Of a stretch of DNA of 64,000 nt, positions 38,701-51,749 are shown piece after piece. Source of the stretch: Antedon mediterranea (lineage: Eukaryota > Echinodermata > Crinoidea > Comatulida > Antedonidae). Below the pieces are notes generated by a model. That model ran no database searches and was not told the origin of the DNA. It saw only the letters and a program-made list of their open reading frames with translations. Position 1 is the stretch's first letter. Every line of letters begins with the position of its first letter. Location: positions 14,468,601-14,532,600 of the forward strand of contig NC_092677.1 in NCBI RefSeq assembly GCF_964355755.1, read 5' to 3'. Made by a program: the position numbers and the translations under genes.

Positions 38701-41570
38701 TTTACCATACGACAAAATTCAGCAATGCATGGAATAATCTAATGTTGATGTAATTACTATTACAATGTATGTATGTATGTACTAATGTTAACAATTATCA
38801 TTTAAAATTAATTGGCCTTGTTGAAAATGATAGGGAGAAAATAGACAAACATTTTACTGAGATTTTTCTTTATGTTTCGCATGGATGATACGATATCCCA
38901 ATCTTATACTTCACCGAAACCGGTAAAAAGCTAATAGCTCGGAAACTTTAGCTTAACTAAAAATGACCACAAATGAATGACTCAATATTAATATCATCAC
39001 TTAGTCAAGTCTCCAGAAAATAACTAATTATCTACATGTTTTTTAAGATTTTGTACTTGACATTTAAGTATGAATAATCTTTAAACGTCCTGAAACCATG
39101 TTAAAATTCCAAACTCCTAACTGTCATCAATTTCTAGCAGACGCGTTGAAGCTTGTTACAGTGAGCATCGTTAATAATTAGTTTCCGGAGCGTGGGTTGG
39201 GGAACTTTTTAAACCTCGAAAAAAAGTTCGTTGGCTTACTAGCAAAGGCCATTTCAAAGAATAAGTTATATAAGCCTACAGTGCATTTTTAAGTTTGAAA
39301 ACAATAATTAATGCGGGGGTTTTGCTTCTGATTTAAATCTTAATGAAGAAATATTATAAAGAAGGGGTTTACAACAACGATTACGAACAGGGAAATTAAA
39401 GTAAAACAATGAAACAAGATCAAAATTAAACTTAGAATTAAGCCATTTAAACAGGAGAGTCCTGTTTTGCTCTGACATCAATCAATTTCTCTTTAATTCT
39501 TTGAATATTCTGGTTATTGTAAAATGTAAAATACTATGTGAATCATCCATGATACAACATTTTGAATCAATTCTCACTGATACTATAATATCGTATAACT
39601 TTTCATGTTCTGAACTTTTACAACTCATGTTTTGACAATATTGTTACAGCACCTGTTAGAAAAAAAACATTACCTTCCGAAGTAAAGTATTCAAACCTCA
39701 CGCTTGTTTGGCCAAGAGAACCCACTAATGGAGTTGGTCGGATGTAGGGGAACTTAGTCATTAATTACCGAAAGTATCAATTAAATCTAAAAAAGGAAAC
39801 GATTTTTAATTGTCCTATTTCCATTCGTCTTCAAAATGAATTTTATATGTTTCTCCTTTACTTTCATAATCTGTGAAGGGGAAGTTTTACATATTTGTGC
39901 CAAACAATGTTATCAAACGTGTTCATCATTACAAATACATTAAATGCTCAAGGTATTTCATTCAACAATTAACTCCATAATGGTAGCCAAATTCTGAAAT
40001 AAATACAATGTTTACAAAGACAAAAAATATTATGTACTTCTTTTAGCATTCTGTCAGCGAAATGAATAGAAAAATATTAGACAATTATTTAGCATTACAT
40101 ATTAGCAATCATCAACTTTACTAATGGTATAGAAATGTTAGAAAACATTTGGTTCGTGCTTTTAGGTAATGAAAGCATTGCGCAAGCAATTCCTATCACA
40201 CTCATCTTCTCTAGATGCACGTAACAAATTCCAGATTACATGATCTTTGTAAGCTTACTTTCAAATTAGAGACAAATTAATTTAAGAGTTATATCTTTCC
40301 AAATAATCAAAATAATAGGAAGAAATCAAAGCCTAGAAGAAGAATAGGGGTCTACTAAATTATATACAATTTACAAACATGCATTTCTCCTTCTCATTTA
40401 CATAATTCAGGTGCAGAACTCTCTTCTAAAAACGATTTCTTCAAGTTTAAAAAAAAAGTAGTATTAGTTTGATATACATAAGGAATGTGTGTAAGGCCAA
40501 GCAGGAAATGTTTTTATCGTTATTGGCGTTGAGTGAGGTGATTTTAACAACTGACAGGTTCTAAGACTAAGCTTCAAACATGGTCTCTATTTTTGAAGAG
40601 GAAATTAATATTCATTTTATTTAGTTAAACTGTAGGCCTAACTCTTCAGGGGCGGTCTATGAAAACCTATAATATAGGCCTATTCGATATGTTTGAGAAA
40701 TTGTATAAACTGTATATTATCAACAGACATTTAAAAACACGTAAATCGAAATGGCCTGGTGAGAAAGTGTATTTTGTCTTGTGTAAGTTCAGCCAGTTCA
40801 TTATAATGTCTACTCGTTGATCTGTATAATGTTAGGCCTGCATTTTCAGCTTTCTTCTTCTGTATACATTGTTACCTTCCATTCTTTAGTCTTCATTAAC
40901 TGTATTTCTTTCAGCAACTCACTTCCTCTCTCCGGTGAATTGGTAAATTATATTACCAAAGTGTCATGCTCAAGGGACGTTTACCAGCAATAGCTTAATT
41001 GGCTTAGATGTGATAAAATACTAAATATTGGTTGGAAAAAAATAGTTTATTTCAATTATTAACTTATAAAAGTGTCGCAATTTATTATTTGTTTGTTTAA
41101 GATATTCATTTTTATGTTTCTAAGAAAATCATATATTTGAGAGAAAGTTTTAAAAAAGTTATTAGGCCTATACATAATTTAGAAAGAAATGTCTAGGTCC
41201 CATGATTTATATTACACTATTCAGCGGATCTTTTCATGGTATATAAATATTCGTTCCAATATGTTTGACGTACGTGGTTATATTGCACGTGGTCTTTTCC
41301 TAATTAATAAGATTAGGCAATATTTGCACTATCATTTTAATTTAAAGAATAAAAAGAAAATGTCTATTCTTTATTATGTGTTTTAGGTGGAACTACTTCA
41401 TGTTAATAACGGTTGTCAGCTTTCGAAGATTTGGGATTTCACGTACGTCAGCATCCAAACTATTGGAACGAATATTCATACAAGGTACGTAAGTAGACAT
41501 CAATAAACTATTAGCTGTGGACGGCGGCTAAATTGTAAATGATCTCCTTCCTTCTATTTCTATTACTGGC
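38701..41570. other. Intergenic, no gene seen
   Basis: AT-rich; a few TAGGCCTA words near 40.6-41.2 kb. The open frame at 41189-41386 lacks splice context and protein-like composition. Confidence 0.45.
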
Positions 41571-41663
41571 TACAGCTCACTATGTCGGTTGGTCGGTCGG
41601 TCCGTTGGTTGGTCGGTCGGTTGGTGGGTCGGTAAACACTTACTTAAGCACGCGACTGCAGCC
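41571..41663 (+). repeat. CGGT-core dispersed repeat, copy c
   Basis: Same flanks as copy a: CTACAGCTCACTATGTCGG on the left, GGTAAACAC and AGCACGCGACTGCAGCC on the right, with a longer run of GGTC/GGTT units between them. Confidence 0.85.
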
Positions 41664-41889
41664 CTGTATATAGACTTGTTTGAAAGGAAACGCATTCTCA
41701 CTCCTGAGGACGATCATATAATTTGAAACGCCATATTATTTCACCTTACGTTTAAAAATAAAAGGATAAGAAAAAATAGCTCTACTACTCTAGGTATCTT
41801 TGATGTTTGCATGTTATTTAGTGTCATTCTGTACCATGTACTGTCTTAATTGCTGACTATTATGAATTTCTGATTATATTTTTTTAATT

Positions 41890-42501
41890 TACACGTGCGT
41901 AGCCTGTCACTTTTGACGTGCTCGTATAACGTAATTTCGAGTTGAAAAGTAAGTCAAGAAAACATAAATCGGGCAAAAAGAGTGCGCAACAACATTTAAC
42001 GCGCAGTGCGCGCGCAAAAATCTGCGCACTCATGGCAATTTTGTAAACACTTAAAATTTGCCTGAAACGTACTCTTAATATTTCATCGAAAATAAATGTT
42101 GAAAATTGTAAGCGCACGTACGCATGCGTTACATGCGCTATGCACGTAATTGTATTGCCATATGATGATTTATGCCCTGAAATTTATGAGTATCAAATTT
42201 TATTTAATTGGGATTCATGGTTGTGAAGATATGATTACAAACGTGATTTCGTTAAATCGTGCGTAGACCGCGTAATTTTTTATTGCGCACCGGGAAAACA
42301 TAACCACATCGATTCCTGGCCATAAGGAATATATTGTGAAAAATTGACTTAGCTAGATTAAACTGATATCAAGATAAGGTCAGAAAGCGATAAAACGCAT
42401 AGTGATACCGGACCGACAGACAGACCGACCGACAGACCGACAGACCGACCGACAGACCGACCGACCGACATAGTGAACTATAGAGTCGCGTCCACGCGAC
42501 T
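41890..42501 (-). mobile_element. CGGT-core repeat, copy d, with longer GCGCAC-rich body
   Basis: Read on the minus strand it starts GTCGCGTGGACGCGAC, then CTATAGTTCACTATGT, the CGGT/CTGT run and GGTCCGGTATCACTATGCG (42501 down to about 42393). It then continues into about 500 bases with many GCGCAC/GTGCGC words, unlike the surrounding DNA. This may be the fuller form of the element of which copies a-c and e are short versions. The outer limit is uncertain and I see no coding frame. Confidence 0.5.
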
Positions 42502-42511
42502 AAAAATACGA

Positions 42512-45453
42512 CCGTGTTGAGGAAAAGATAAAAACTTTATAACATAACTTAAAATAAAGTCAAAATATAAATGAACACTAATTAAAAATAACGCCCAATT
42601 GCAACCACACAAAAAGAATTCCTTCCAAAATTGAAATGGAACAAACTGAATCAAGAAGCTGTTGAAGACAGTAATTTGATTTAAGAAGATTATTTCCAAT
42701 TTAGCCACCGCCCACAGGGCATCAGAATTCATTGTGAAGTAATAAAGGGACTAACCACCACGTACCAAGTACAGCACAGACTTGGCTATATTTCAAAGAA
42801 ATGTGTTTTACCAAAATTGTCACGCCAAATTATATTTTGGACCGGTGACCTTGTATAGGGACATTTTCCAATGAAACGGATAGGATTGTATCTTTAATTG
42901 CTGGTAACAATTTATACTGTGTCTAAATACGTGAATGTAATCAGAAAGGATGCTTATTGATGGCGAGTAAAATTGTCCTTTTTAGAACGTCGTTGTTTAT
43001 CGTGTGAGTTTTCCTGTGACTCATGTCTTCTGCGACTTCAATATCTTACTGTTAGCAATTCAGTAAATTGATAAAGTATGTTGTTAATACGTACACTTTC
43101 TTTATTTACTTTTGCCTGTTGTTGTGAATCACATTATTCTGTTATTAAAGAAGTGCTAAATTACGTCAAATGTCCACTTGACAATCCATATTGATTAGAT
43201 CATGATAATGCGATATGTTCCATGATCTACAATTCAAATCATAGCAAAATATACTTGACTGCTACGTGCTAAGGAAACTTCAACATTTTTAAAATAATAG
43301 TAAATACGTAAACAATAGTAGATATGTCTTCCGATGGCAGAATTCTTACTTTTGAGTCATGTTTCTTGTAAGTACCCTGTGTAATCGAGTGTCCATGTTA
43401 TCAAATTCTAGAATCCAGTACCCGCCTCCTGAGTAGTATGCTTCTATAATGTTATTCAACTAGTTTACATGACGCACAAGTCTATTTAAGCTGCTCGAAT
43501 TTCCATAGTAGAATTTTAATTTTTATCACAACAAACACACAATTTATTTTATTACTACTAATTATCTATTTAACTATTAATATTAACTCTCTAAAAAGCT
43601 CATAAATGAAAATCGACTTTTCATTTAGTTTGAATATCATATCGTAACACCTCGGGACTGAAGCATAATATGGACTCCTCCTTTTGCAAACCACAGGTGA
43701 CTTCGTTTCGAGGTGAAATTCTTTTCGGAAACAATTGCCCAGTTGGCTTCTTTTCAAAGTTTTACGGTATATTTCTTGGTCCACTTGATATTTGTTACAT
43801 TCAATAATTCCATCACATTAAGAAAAATAGATAAAATAAATAAATATACTATATAGGCCTATACTGAAATAATCTATAAAAGATGTATAAAACATCAACA
43901 AAATCAATGACGTCATAAATGGCACACGCTCCCTCTACGCAGAATATGCTTACGTAACTATTGTAAACACCATTAACGTACTATCGCCTTTGAATACAAG
44001 GCAAGTTCTTGCAGGATATGACTAAACTGGTTATATGGCAGTCGTGAAATATTGTACCCTAATTTCACGATTTAATATTGATACTGTACCTTTCAGTCAA
44101 TTTGAAAATTTAAAAAGACTTTCTGAAAATAATAATAATGTGATTATTCCATGTCTATTTCCTTGCCACATACTTTGTTTTGTTTAAATATTACCAGAGA
44201 AATTATATGTTATTTTGTGGTACTGACTTATTGGAAATAACTGTAGACACGTCAAACCCGTACAATTAATAAATCTTCTTTCTGAGTTGAAAAGAAAATA
44301 GCAGTAGACCTATATAGAATCATCATTAGGTATTGATATCACCATTTTAGTAGTAGATAGATACGACATAGGCCTACGCGAAGACTTACAAAAAAATGTG
44401 ATTTACTGGAGGTTTGTGAAAATAATTAGTGTACATTGTGTGGTTTTGTACTAGTCGAGTCAATAGGGGGATTAGTTAGCCGCGATGACGTCATTAATAA
44501 TTGTCGAGTCGGATATAAATTGTAAAAAGCTAGGGGTTTGGCATGTGATAAATGTAAAACCATATACAATACAGTACATAATATTGAACACTGAAACATA
44601 ATAGCAGTTATAAATGTTTACAATGTATCTTGCAGTATAAAACTATTTTACCTAAATAAAAGTGTAAGGTGCTAGGCTCGAGCCTAGCTACGGTATTCCA
44701 CCGTGGTTAAAATCTAATATCTCGCAAACAATTATAATTATTTCCTAAACCAAATTCTTTATTCCTCTTAATCTATACTTTCACACTAAATGGTGTAAAA
44801 TAACTTACTTTTTGAAAATGTATCAGAAATTATATTCAGAAATCATAAACCAGGAATTATAAGCTTTAAAACATAAACACTGAGAAGACATTGTGAGTAG
44901 AAAACTTAGCGCCCTCGATGGCTTATTATGATGTATGCTGTTCGCTATTTCCCTCAATTAACTGAATGTTTGTTGAATATTTTTCTCAATTTTTATCATT
45001 TGAAAATGTAATTGATTGAGTGAGACTAAATGAGCCGTAGAGCTACTACGTTTCAGATAGCATAATACATTTATAAATATGTTTTTCTTTTATTAGAGTA
45101 GGCCACCGCGCTTATGAATTTCACTTTCAAAAATCATGTATTTTTTTAAAAGAAAAATCAGGGAGAGATTTATCCATTTACATACATTATATTTCATTTT
45201 CAAATTAAAGATTACCAGTCAAATTCTACTCGATAATCTTATCTTAGTCTTGGACGATGTTCATAAGATTTTTTAGTATTTTCACTTTATTATTATAACC
45301 CTTAAAGCCAACACATTTCGAAAGTTGAAAGGGGCAGTGTGATGTGCCATGACATTAGTGTAAACCATAGATAAAAGAAACTCTTGAATTAATCAATTAT
45401 AATAATTATAATTACAATTTTAGAAATTTTAATTCAGGTGTTTTTAGAATTGT
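42512..45453. other. Intergenic, no gene seen
   Basis: AT-rich, with no supported exon. A 72-codon minus-strand frame at 43566-43784 was considered and rejected. Confidence 0.45.
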
Positions 45454-45571
45454 GTGATTTGCCCAAATATGGTATTGATATGCTCAAATATGGTAGTGAT
45501 ATGACATCATCATGCCTATATATGGGTAACTCACGTTGTCACATAATGTTTGATAGTGAGGCAGAGCTTAA
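45454..45571. mobile_element. TA-flanked MITE, copy 3 (left end lost)
   Basis: CCCAAATATGG, GATATGACATCATCATG and the right end GTTTGATAGTGAGGCAGAGC identify the family; the left inverted end is absent. Confidence 0.85.
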
Positions 45572-47180
45572 GAGCCTATTGATGTGGAATATTTACATTA
45601 TTTACTTTCCATTATAAGCGTTGTTTGCCAATTGCTATACAATTTTTTTGTGAAGTTGACTAAGGGAGTGTTTATATTAAACCATGGACCGTGGACGTTG
45701 AAAGCTAGTAACATATTTCTTTCTGTCGCCACGAAAAACGTACGATAAACTACAGGCCTACGATTTAAACTTAGGAATAGGTAGGTGTTCTTTTATTGTA
45801 CCTTTCCATTGCATAACGTAATTTACTTCTTATCAAAAAGGTGTAGTTTACTACTTTTGTTCGTTTATTATAACGAAAACTAGCCTATAATGAGAACTCC
45901 ATAACACTATACATATACACTTGTAGACGATTATCTCCTAACTTATAGTGACCAGAGCAATAATGGTAAAGTTTGTTGAGAAACCTTAAGTTTATCAAAA
46001 TCATTTAGTTTGCCTACTTGGTCCAGTAGTTCATTACCCACATTTCAGTGACGATAAAGTCGATCCAACAGCGATGACACACAGAACATTGGATCACAAC
46101 TACAACTACTACGTTTTCTGTGTTTAGCAAGCTAGGACACAAAACAATGTCCATATGATTTGAAATACCCAGTATTTGATGCATATATAGCTATATTATG
46201 TATAGCTATATTGTATACCAGTGAACAGTGGGTAGATTACATAATAGCATTGATATATATATATATATATATCAAAGGAAAATGCAGCTTAAGGTTGTTT
46301 TTTTTTTTCATTTTATTGCATATCAAAATCGCAGCCAATAGCTGAATTACATGATACTTACAAATATAAAAACATTTAAAACAGGCATATAACAGTAAGA
46401 TGATAAACATTCAATTAAACAGATAAAGTAATAAGTAACGCGACAATATAAGAGATAACAAAACGAACAAAGGAGTAAAATAATTAAACGAAGAAGACTA
46501 TACTATCTAATACTATACCAAATAATTAAAAAAAAAATAAAGTAAAACGACCACCACGAAGACCAAAATTAGAACAGAATATAAAAAAAAAACATCTTGC
46601 CCTAAACACAGAAAAATGGAATCAAATCATGGAAAGCGTAAATTATGAATAATGGAAAAGACGTGTAAGAGAGGAGGAGAGGACCTAGTTGGGGTCAACA
46701 ACCCACCTCTTTATTAACATTACTGTATTTGTTTTGATTATTTTCTTTGGCGATATCTCCTTTTTTATTTCTCCAAATCATCACTGTATTGTAGGATTTG
46801 GCATTCATTTCTTTAGGCCTACAACTATCTAGACTTTGATATTGTGCTCTATTACATTTAGATTGATTTTCGATTCCATAGTAAAATAATAATCATACTA
46901 AAATTAGTCCTCTCAGGCCTATGAACCATCTTCCGATAGTTTAGGCCTTAGCATTGTAGTAACGTGATACCCACTATTAGTCGGATAATATGCCTCCAAC
47001 TCCTTTTTTCTCTCTTTTTTGACCTTAGTTGACACGGCAAACATCAACATGTATGTTTAGTCACGAATTCTATTCAAAAGTTAGCAAAGGTATACACCGT
47101 TAAGGAAAATCAATCAAAATTGCCATTCTTCGATTGTTTCTCTTTGAAGTTAGGACATGCACAATAGAAACGGTATGAAC
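45572..47180. other. Intergenic, no gene seen
   Basis: AT-rich sequence with a short TA microsatellite (about 46251-46272). No coding exon supported. Confidence 0.45.
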
Positions 47181-47182
47181 TC

Positions 47183-47191
47183 TTTATATAG
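47183..47191 (+). promoter_or_regulatory. TATA box of the GT92 gene
   Basis: TTTATATAG lies about 200 bases upstream of the GT92 start codon. Transcription would begin near 47215, giving an untranslated leader of about 170 bases. Assigned by consensus only. Confidence 0.45.
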
Positions 47192-47388
47192 CAGGGGACT
47201 CTAGTCCGGTCAAACTGCGGTTCGTTCAAATTTAATTTACCGCAGTCATATTTTAGACAGCGCCCTAAATATTTCGTTGCCGTGCGAAACAGATTTTTAC
47301 TGGCTTACGAATACGTGTGCGTTACGTATCAGTTTTCGTTATCGTAATAACATTTCCATTTTTTTATAAGGTTGACAGGGAACATAGC

Positions 47389-48795
47389 ATGAAGAAAAAG
47401 AAATTTACAATAATCCTTGCATTTGCCATTATTACTCTATACTTTGTTATCTTCCCGGATAATAATGTAACATTTAAAGAATTCCTGCCATCTATCAGTC
47501 AACAAACAGAGGACGAAAGCGAAATATACGATGTTATACGCAAACAATACACTATTGATCAAAGTGTTCAAAATGGATCTATCTGTTGTGGTGAATTTAT
47601 AATCGACGAATCTAAATACACGACTTCTTATCCACCAGACGGATCGTGTTATTTCAAAGATAGTTTAAGAAAGTCTGGGCTACCAGATCTACATTCAGCT
47701 TTTGTTGATACAATTGGAGATTATGTAGTTTTTATTGGATTACAGTTTTCAACAAACAAGTGGAGTTCTCGAACGTTTTTCTGCGAATTTCCAGATGGTG
47801 AAAGAACTATTAACAATCCTATCTTAGAGGATAAATTAAGCTTTGGATGGCTTCCACAATATATAATTGTAATAACTTGTGAATTACCCAAAAAATATAA
47901 AACAAGACTCAATTTTCAGATGAATTTTAGAATTTTGCCAAGTGCAAAAACTAATATAAATAATGTAGAAAGTGGTAGTGAAGACACAGTCGCCTACGAC
48001 AATTTGACGGTTTGTCAAACAGGTTCGAAGCAAAGACACTTCTTATCAATGTGTACAATGGTTAGGGATGTAGATGAATTTATCCCTTCATGGTTACAAT
48101 ACCACAAGTATATGGGAGTAGAGCATGTTTACATATATGACAATGCCGTAAACGAAAGTAACAGCAGTTCTCTGATCACATCGTTGAGGGAGTTTATAAA
48201 TTCAGGATTTGTGACTGTGGTTCCATGGGGGCATACCAAATCACCTTCAAAGACGTATCTGGAAATACAGATTGCTCATGAAAACGACTGTTTGTGGCGT
48301 CATCGACATGATTCCCTATGGATGATTAAAACTGACGTTGATGAATATATCCAACCAATGGATTCGAAAAGACCTAAAATCACCGACTATCTAAAAGATC
48401 CGAAGCTGTATACATTAGGAGGAATAAGGATTCAAAATTGGTTTTTCGGTCGACCTCTAAATTCAACTACCCGCAATGGTACTATAATAGAGAGGAATAT
48501 TTGGAGATCAAAATTGCCTACCATCCTAAATACAGGTCATGATAAAAATATTTTAAGACCAATGAATGTTCACTATTTTAAAATACACGCTATTAAATTA
48601 GGAAGTGGGCATAAAACATTAGATCCTGTGAGTGAGCTGAGAATGGTGCATTACCGTGGAGATAATCCAAGGCATCGCAGCTTTAAACTGCCACCATTCG
48701 ATGTTAAAGATACTACTATGGTAGAGATATGGAAAGCAGTGCTAAAAGATAAAGAAGGTTTGACCATTCCTATGCCTTTAGACAACGAAATATAA
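47389..48795 (+). CDS. GT92 family glycosyltransferase, intronless
   Basis: A single-exon 468-residue type II membrane protein. The frame is open further upstream, but the first ATG in frame is at 47389. KKKKF followed by about 17 hydrophobic residues forms a signal anchor, placing the enzyme in the Golgi lumen. The C-terminal half is a glycosyltransferase family 92 (DUF23) domain: CTMVRDVDEFIPSW from about residue 220, VEHVYIYDN, HENDCLWRH, then DVDEYIQPM near residue 315 as the metal-binding DxD motif, and WFFGRP and HYFKIHAIKL later. Family members such as nematode GALT-1 add beta-galactose to glycan cores; the acceptor here is unknown. The TAA stop is formed at the edge of a MITE (48794 onward). 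A broken paralogue lies 3 kb downstream in the same orientation, so this is a tandem duplication. Confidence 0.92.
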   Translation: MKKKKFTIILAFAIITLYFVIFPDNNVTFKEFLPSISQQTEDESEIYDVIRKQYTIDQSVQNGSICCGEFIIDESKYTTSYPPDGSCYFKDSLRKSGLPDLHSAFVDTIGDYVVFIGLQFSTNKWSSRTFFCEFPDGERTINNPILEDKLSFGWLPQYIIVITCELPKKYKTRLNFQMNFRILPSAKTNINNVESGSEDTVAYDNLTVCQTGSKQRHFLSMCTMVRDVDEFIPSWLQYHKYMGVEHVYIYDNAVNESNSSSLITSLREFINSGFVTVVPWGHTKSPSKTYLEIQIAHENDCLWRHRHDSLWMIKTDVDEYIQPMDSKRPKITDYLKDPKLYTLGGIRIQNWFFGRPLNSTTRNGTIIERNIWRSKLPTILNTGHDKNILRPMNVHYFKIHAIKLGSGHKTLDPVSELRMVHYRGDNPRHRSFKLPPFDVKDTTMVEIWKAVLKDKEGLTIPMPLDNEI

Positions 48796-48937
48796 AGCTC
48801 TGTCTACACTATCAAACTAGTTTAAATATGGTAGTAATATGCCTAAATATGGTAGGCCTACTGATATGACATCATCGTGTCCATATATGGGCACATCACA
48901 TTTTTTCTGTCACATAAAGTTTGAAATAAAGAGCTTA
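48794..48937. mobile_element. TA-flanked MITE, copy 4, at the GT92 stop codon
   Basis: Starts AAGCTCTGTCTACACTATC directly after the TA of the host stop codon and ends GTTTGAAATAAAGAGCTTA. The internal words (CCTAAATATGG, CCATATATGGGCACATCAC) match the family. It carries an extra TAGGCCTA. Confidence 0.9.
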
Positions 48938-51740
48938 ATTATGAGTTTTTGATTTACAGAAGGCCTATGTTTACATGAGTATTACATGTGTGTACAGTTG
49001 TAATTAATATGTTAATAGGTCTAAATGTTATTGAATACAATACAAATGCGAAACAAAATTAATAATACTACTATGCTGTGTTGAAATGTTCAAAGAGAGC
49101 AAAAGTTACTGAGTAAATGAAACATTTTATTAAATTAAACTGTTGTTCCTGTTTGAACAATTACACAAAAAGTTCAAAAGTTCAAAAAACATTTATTTGT
49201 TCAACAATGGCATTATACAGTATAAAATATAGGTGTGTACATAAATGAAAACATAGTAATAAGCCATCATTTGGGGTCTTCTCTAGAAGAAATCAAGTTT
49301 CTTGTCTCGAGAAAGACCCCAGAAACAATACACATACATTTAAACTAATACAATGTACTACTTAAAATAATAAATAAAAACAAAAACGATGAAATAAAAA
49401 TAGATACTTTCAGTGTACTACAATCATAATAATATTAAAATTAAAACACTCTCGTATACAGTATTCCGAAAATACAATATAATCAATTTGGATGTTTTTC
49501 GCATAATAATGTATTTAGACGGGTAATAATTATGTTGTGAAATATCATGTGATCTATTACTTCAATCGTAATTGTGTGTATCTTGATACACGCAGAGGGC
49601 GGTATAGGTACTGTCAGAAATATGATTATTATAAAACATCTGAATGCCTTGTCTGTCCATAATACATAAGAGATTTCCATAAACTACACTTGCATGTTTC
49701 TCGTTATGTTTCATAAAAAAACCTTAGAATTGTAAAATCCTCACAATTAAACATGAGCTTCAATCAAATAAACGTAAATCATGTTTAGAATAGTTTTGTA
49801 TCACAACAGAAAAAGTACATTTTCATCCTTGGAAATGAACAGTGTATTTACTATACTGTGTGAAACGTTGGAAAAACGATCATTTTTAATGATTAATGAT
49901 AATTCGATGGCATAAATAATGTTGTGTTGTTGTTTAATCTGTACACAGTTAGTTCTTTTAATTATTTAATTATTATTTTAATTATTTGTAATTACTTTTG
50001 ATTTGTTGTTTTAAGTTGGATTTTTTATTCCTACACGAGTGCCACCGATATAAAGGTGTCGTTCCAATAAAGATGATTATGGTATTTAGTAAGTAAAATG
50101 ATTTATCAAATTATATTTACGTATGATATGATACTTGTTATACTTATCACCATGAATTGACATTTCCAACGATATTTTATAATAGAATAAATTATTGGTA
50201 GTTAATCTCTGTATTGTTGTAAGGCTATCATTTTGGGAACTTAGTGTGTCGTTTGCTCGTCCCATGGACTTCGAATCCGCCAGCGCCAAAAATAATATGT
50301 CGAGAAATGGAACTGAGAAGCACAGCATGTCCACGTATGCGCATAATTATTATCTATATGTCCTTTCGCATCTAGGTTATCGCAAATAGAAAGATCTCGA
50401 AAATGTCTTATTGTTTAAAAAAATGAATAGGATTCTATAGGAACAATAAAACCACATTATCACAAAGACCCGCGTGAAAAACAAGGGAGGGTTAAACAAA
50501 AGCTCGAGAAAATAGTCTCTCAATTAGGCCTATTATAAGGTCATCGTCAAGTGTCATTTAGAAATTACAAACAAACCCATACTAAAAAAGAGGTAGGACT
50601 ACATCATGTATTCGATGGTTGGTTTTGGATATGTCTACGTCATTTTAATAGAAGACAGCTATTAATTACCAGGTAGGCCTACGTTTAGTATTTATATTCA
50701 AATAGTATCAATGGGTTGCCATAGTTTCATTAGAAAATGTCCATTTTTATTATATTAAGTCGTTTTTCCTGAATAAGGGTGTCTCATGGGTTCTTCTGTA
50801 ACATTAGGCACATAAATAAATTAGGCGTATTAATTACGGTTCCACTTTACTGACACTGTATGCCTACATTTTTATTGAAAGGCTCTCTCTTTAATGTATT
50901 CAACAGAAACAGAGGTTATTTATTGTAAGAGTACTATACAAATAATGAATGTTTATGAGTGTAATTGGGCAAATAAGTATGCATATTGTCAACAACCTAG
51001 TTTAGAAAGGCAAAATTAGCGTTACGAGCAAATTGATAGGCAACTGAAACTGATCTAGGTTAATTCTGTTTTTAATGATTTCTTGTATAGTAGGTTCCCA
51101 TTAATTAATCAAAGTCATACAAACAATCTAAGAGCTTTTTTGTTTAAATAAGTAGTACAAATCGCTCTCCAAAAATGTTTGTTCCGTTCCGATTGAGTGC
51201 CATTTTGAATGTTATTGTTTGTAAGCAAAAAGTAGCCGGCGCTATTGATTTTCCACCGCGGGGACGTTCATCGCCTCCTCTTTTGTTATAGGCCTACAAC
51301 GTGTAAGAAACATTCAGCGCCCAAACAAAATCGCACTCTGATGACGTATTTAAAGGTGCTATGCCATGTGACCCATAATCCTACAATCAAATTACAAGAA
51401 TTTACTTTGGCACGTTATTATTATTTCATACTAATGTTAGGCTTTAGTTCATTAATTTATTGGCAATTATAATAGAATACTAGTATATACAACTCAAATG
51501 AGTACGAAATATATCCATTACTTAAAATGACTTTTTACTGTTTTAACAGGTTGCAAAGCAGTGATAAATGCCATGTGTTAGTGGAATATGGGACGCCGAA
51601 AGTGATGGTTATACAGCTCTAGACTTTGCTCCATTAACAAAACAGGAATATGGAAGGGCGTTATACTTCCCATTATTGTATGTTTCGCAACTTCTACTTA
51701 CTATAACCACAAGATCGCATTATTAACCAAGATAATACAG
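48938..51740. other. Region between the GT92 paralogues
   Basis: Contains a reversed LINE tail (49155-49320). It is otherwise AT-rich without supported exons. The stretch 51550-51740 is homologous in position to the 5' part of the pseudogene but too decayed to read. Confidence 0.45.
49155..49320 (-). mobile_element. LINE 3' tail, reversed
   Basis: On the minus strand the segment reads TCTTCTAGAGAAGACCCC, continues to AACAAATAAATGTTTTTTGA and ends in GAACTTTTGAACTTT, a short tandem tail typical of truncated non-LTR retrotransposon copies. Confidence 0.5.
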
Positions 51741-51749
51741 AAGTTAAAT

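Noticed and set aside
42393-42501. Possible clustered regular repeats (CRISPR-like) from the GACCGACAGACC units
   Set aside because: The units are four-base microsatellite repeats without unique spacers, in a eukaryotic genome.
43566-43784. 72-codon minus-strand frame with many charged residues
   Set aside because: No splice sites, promoter or family resemblance; compatible with a chance frame or a fossil repeat.
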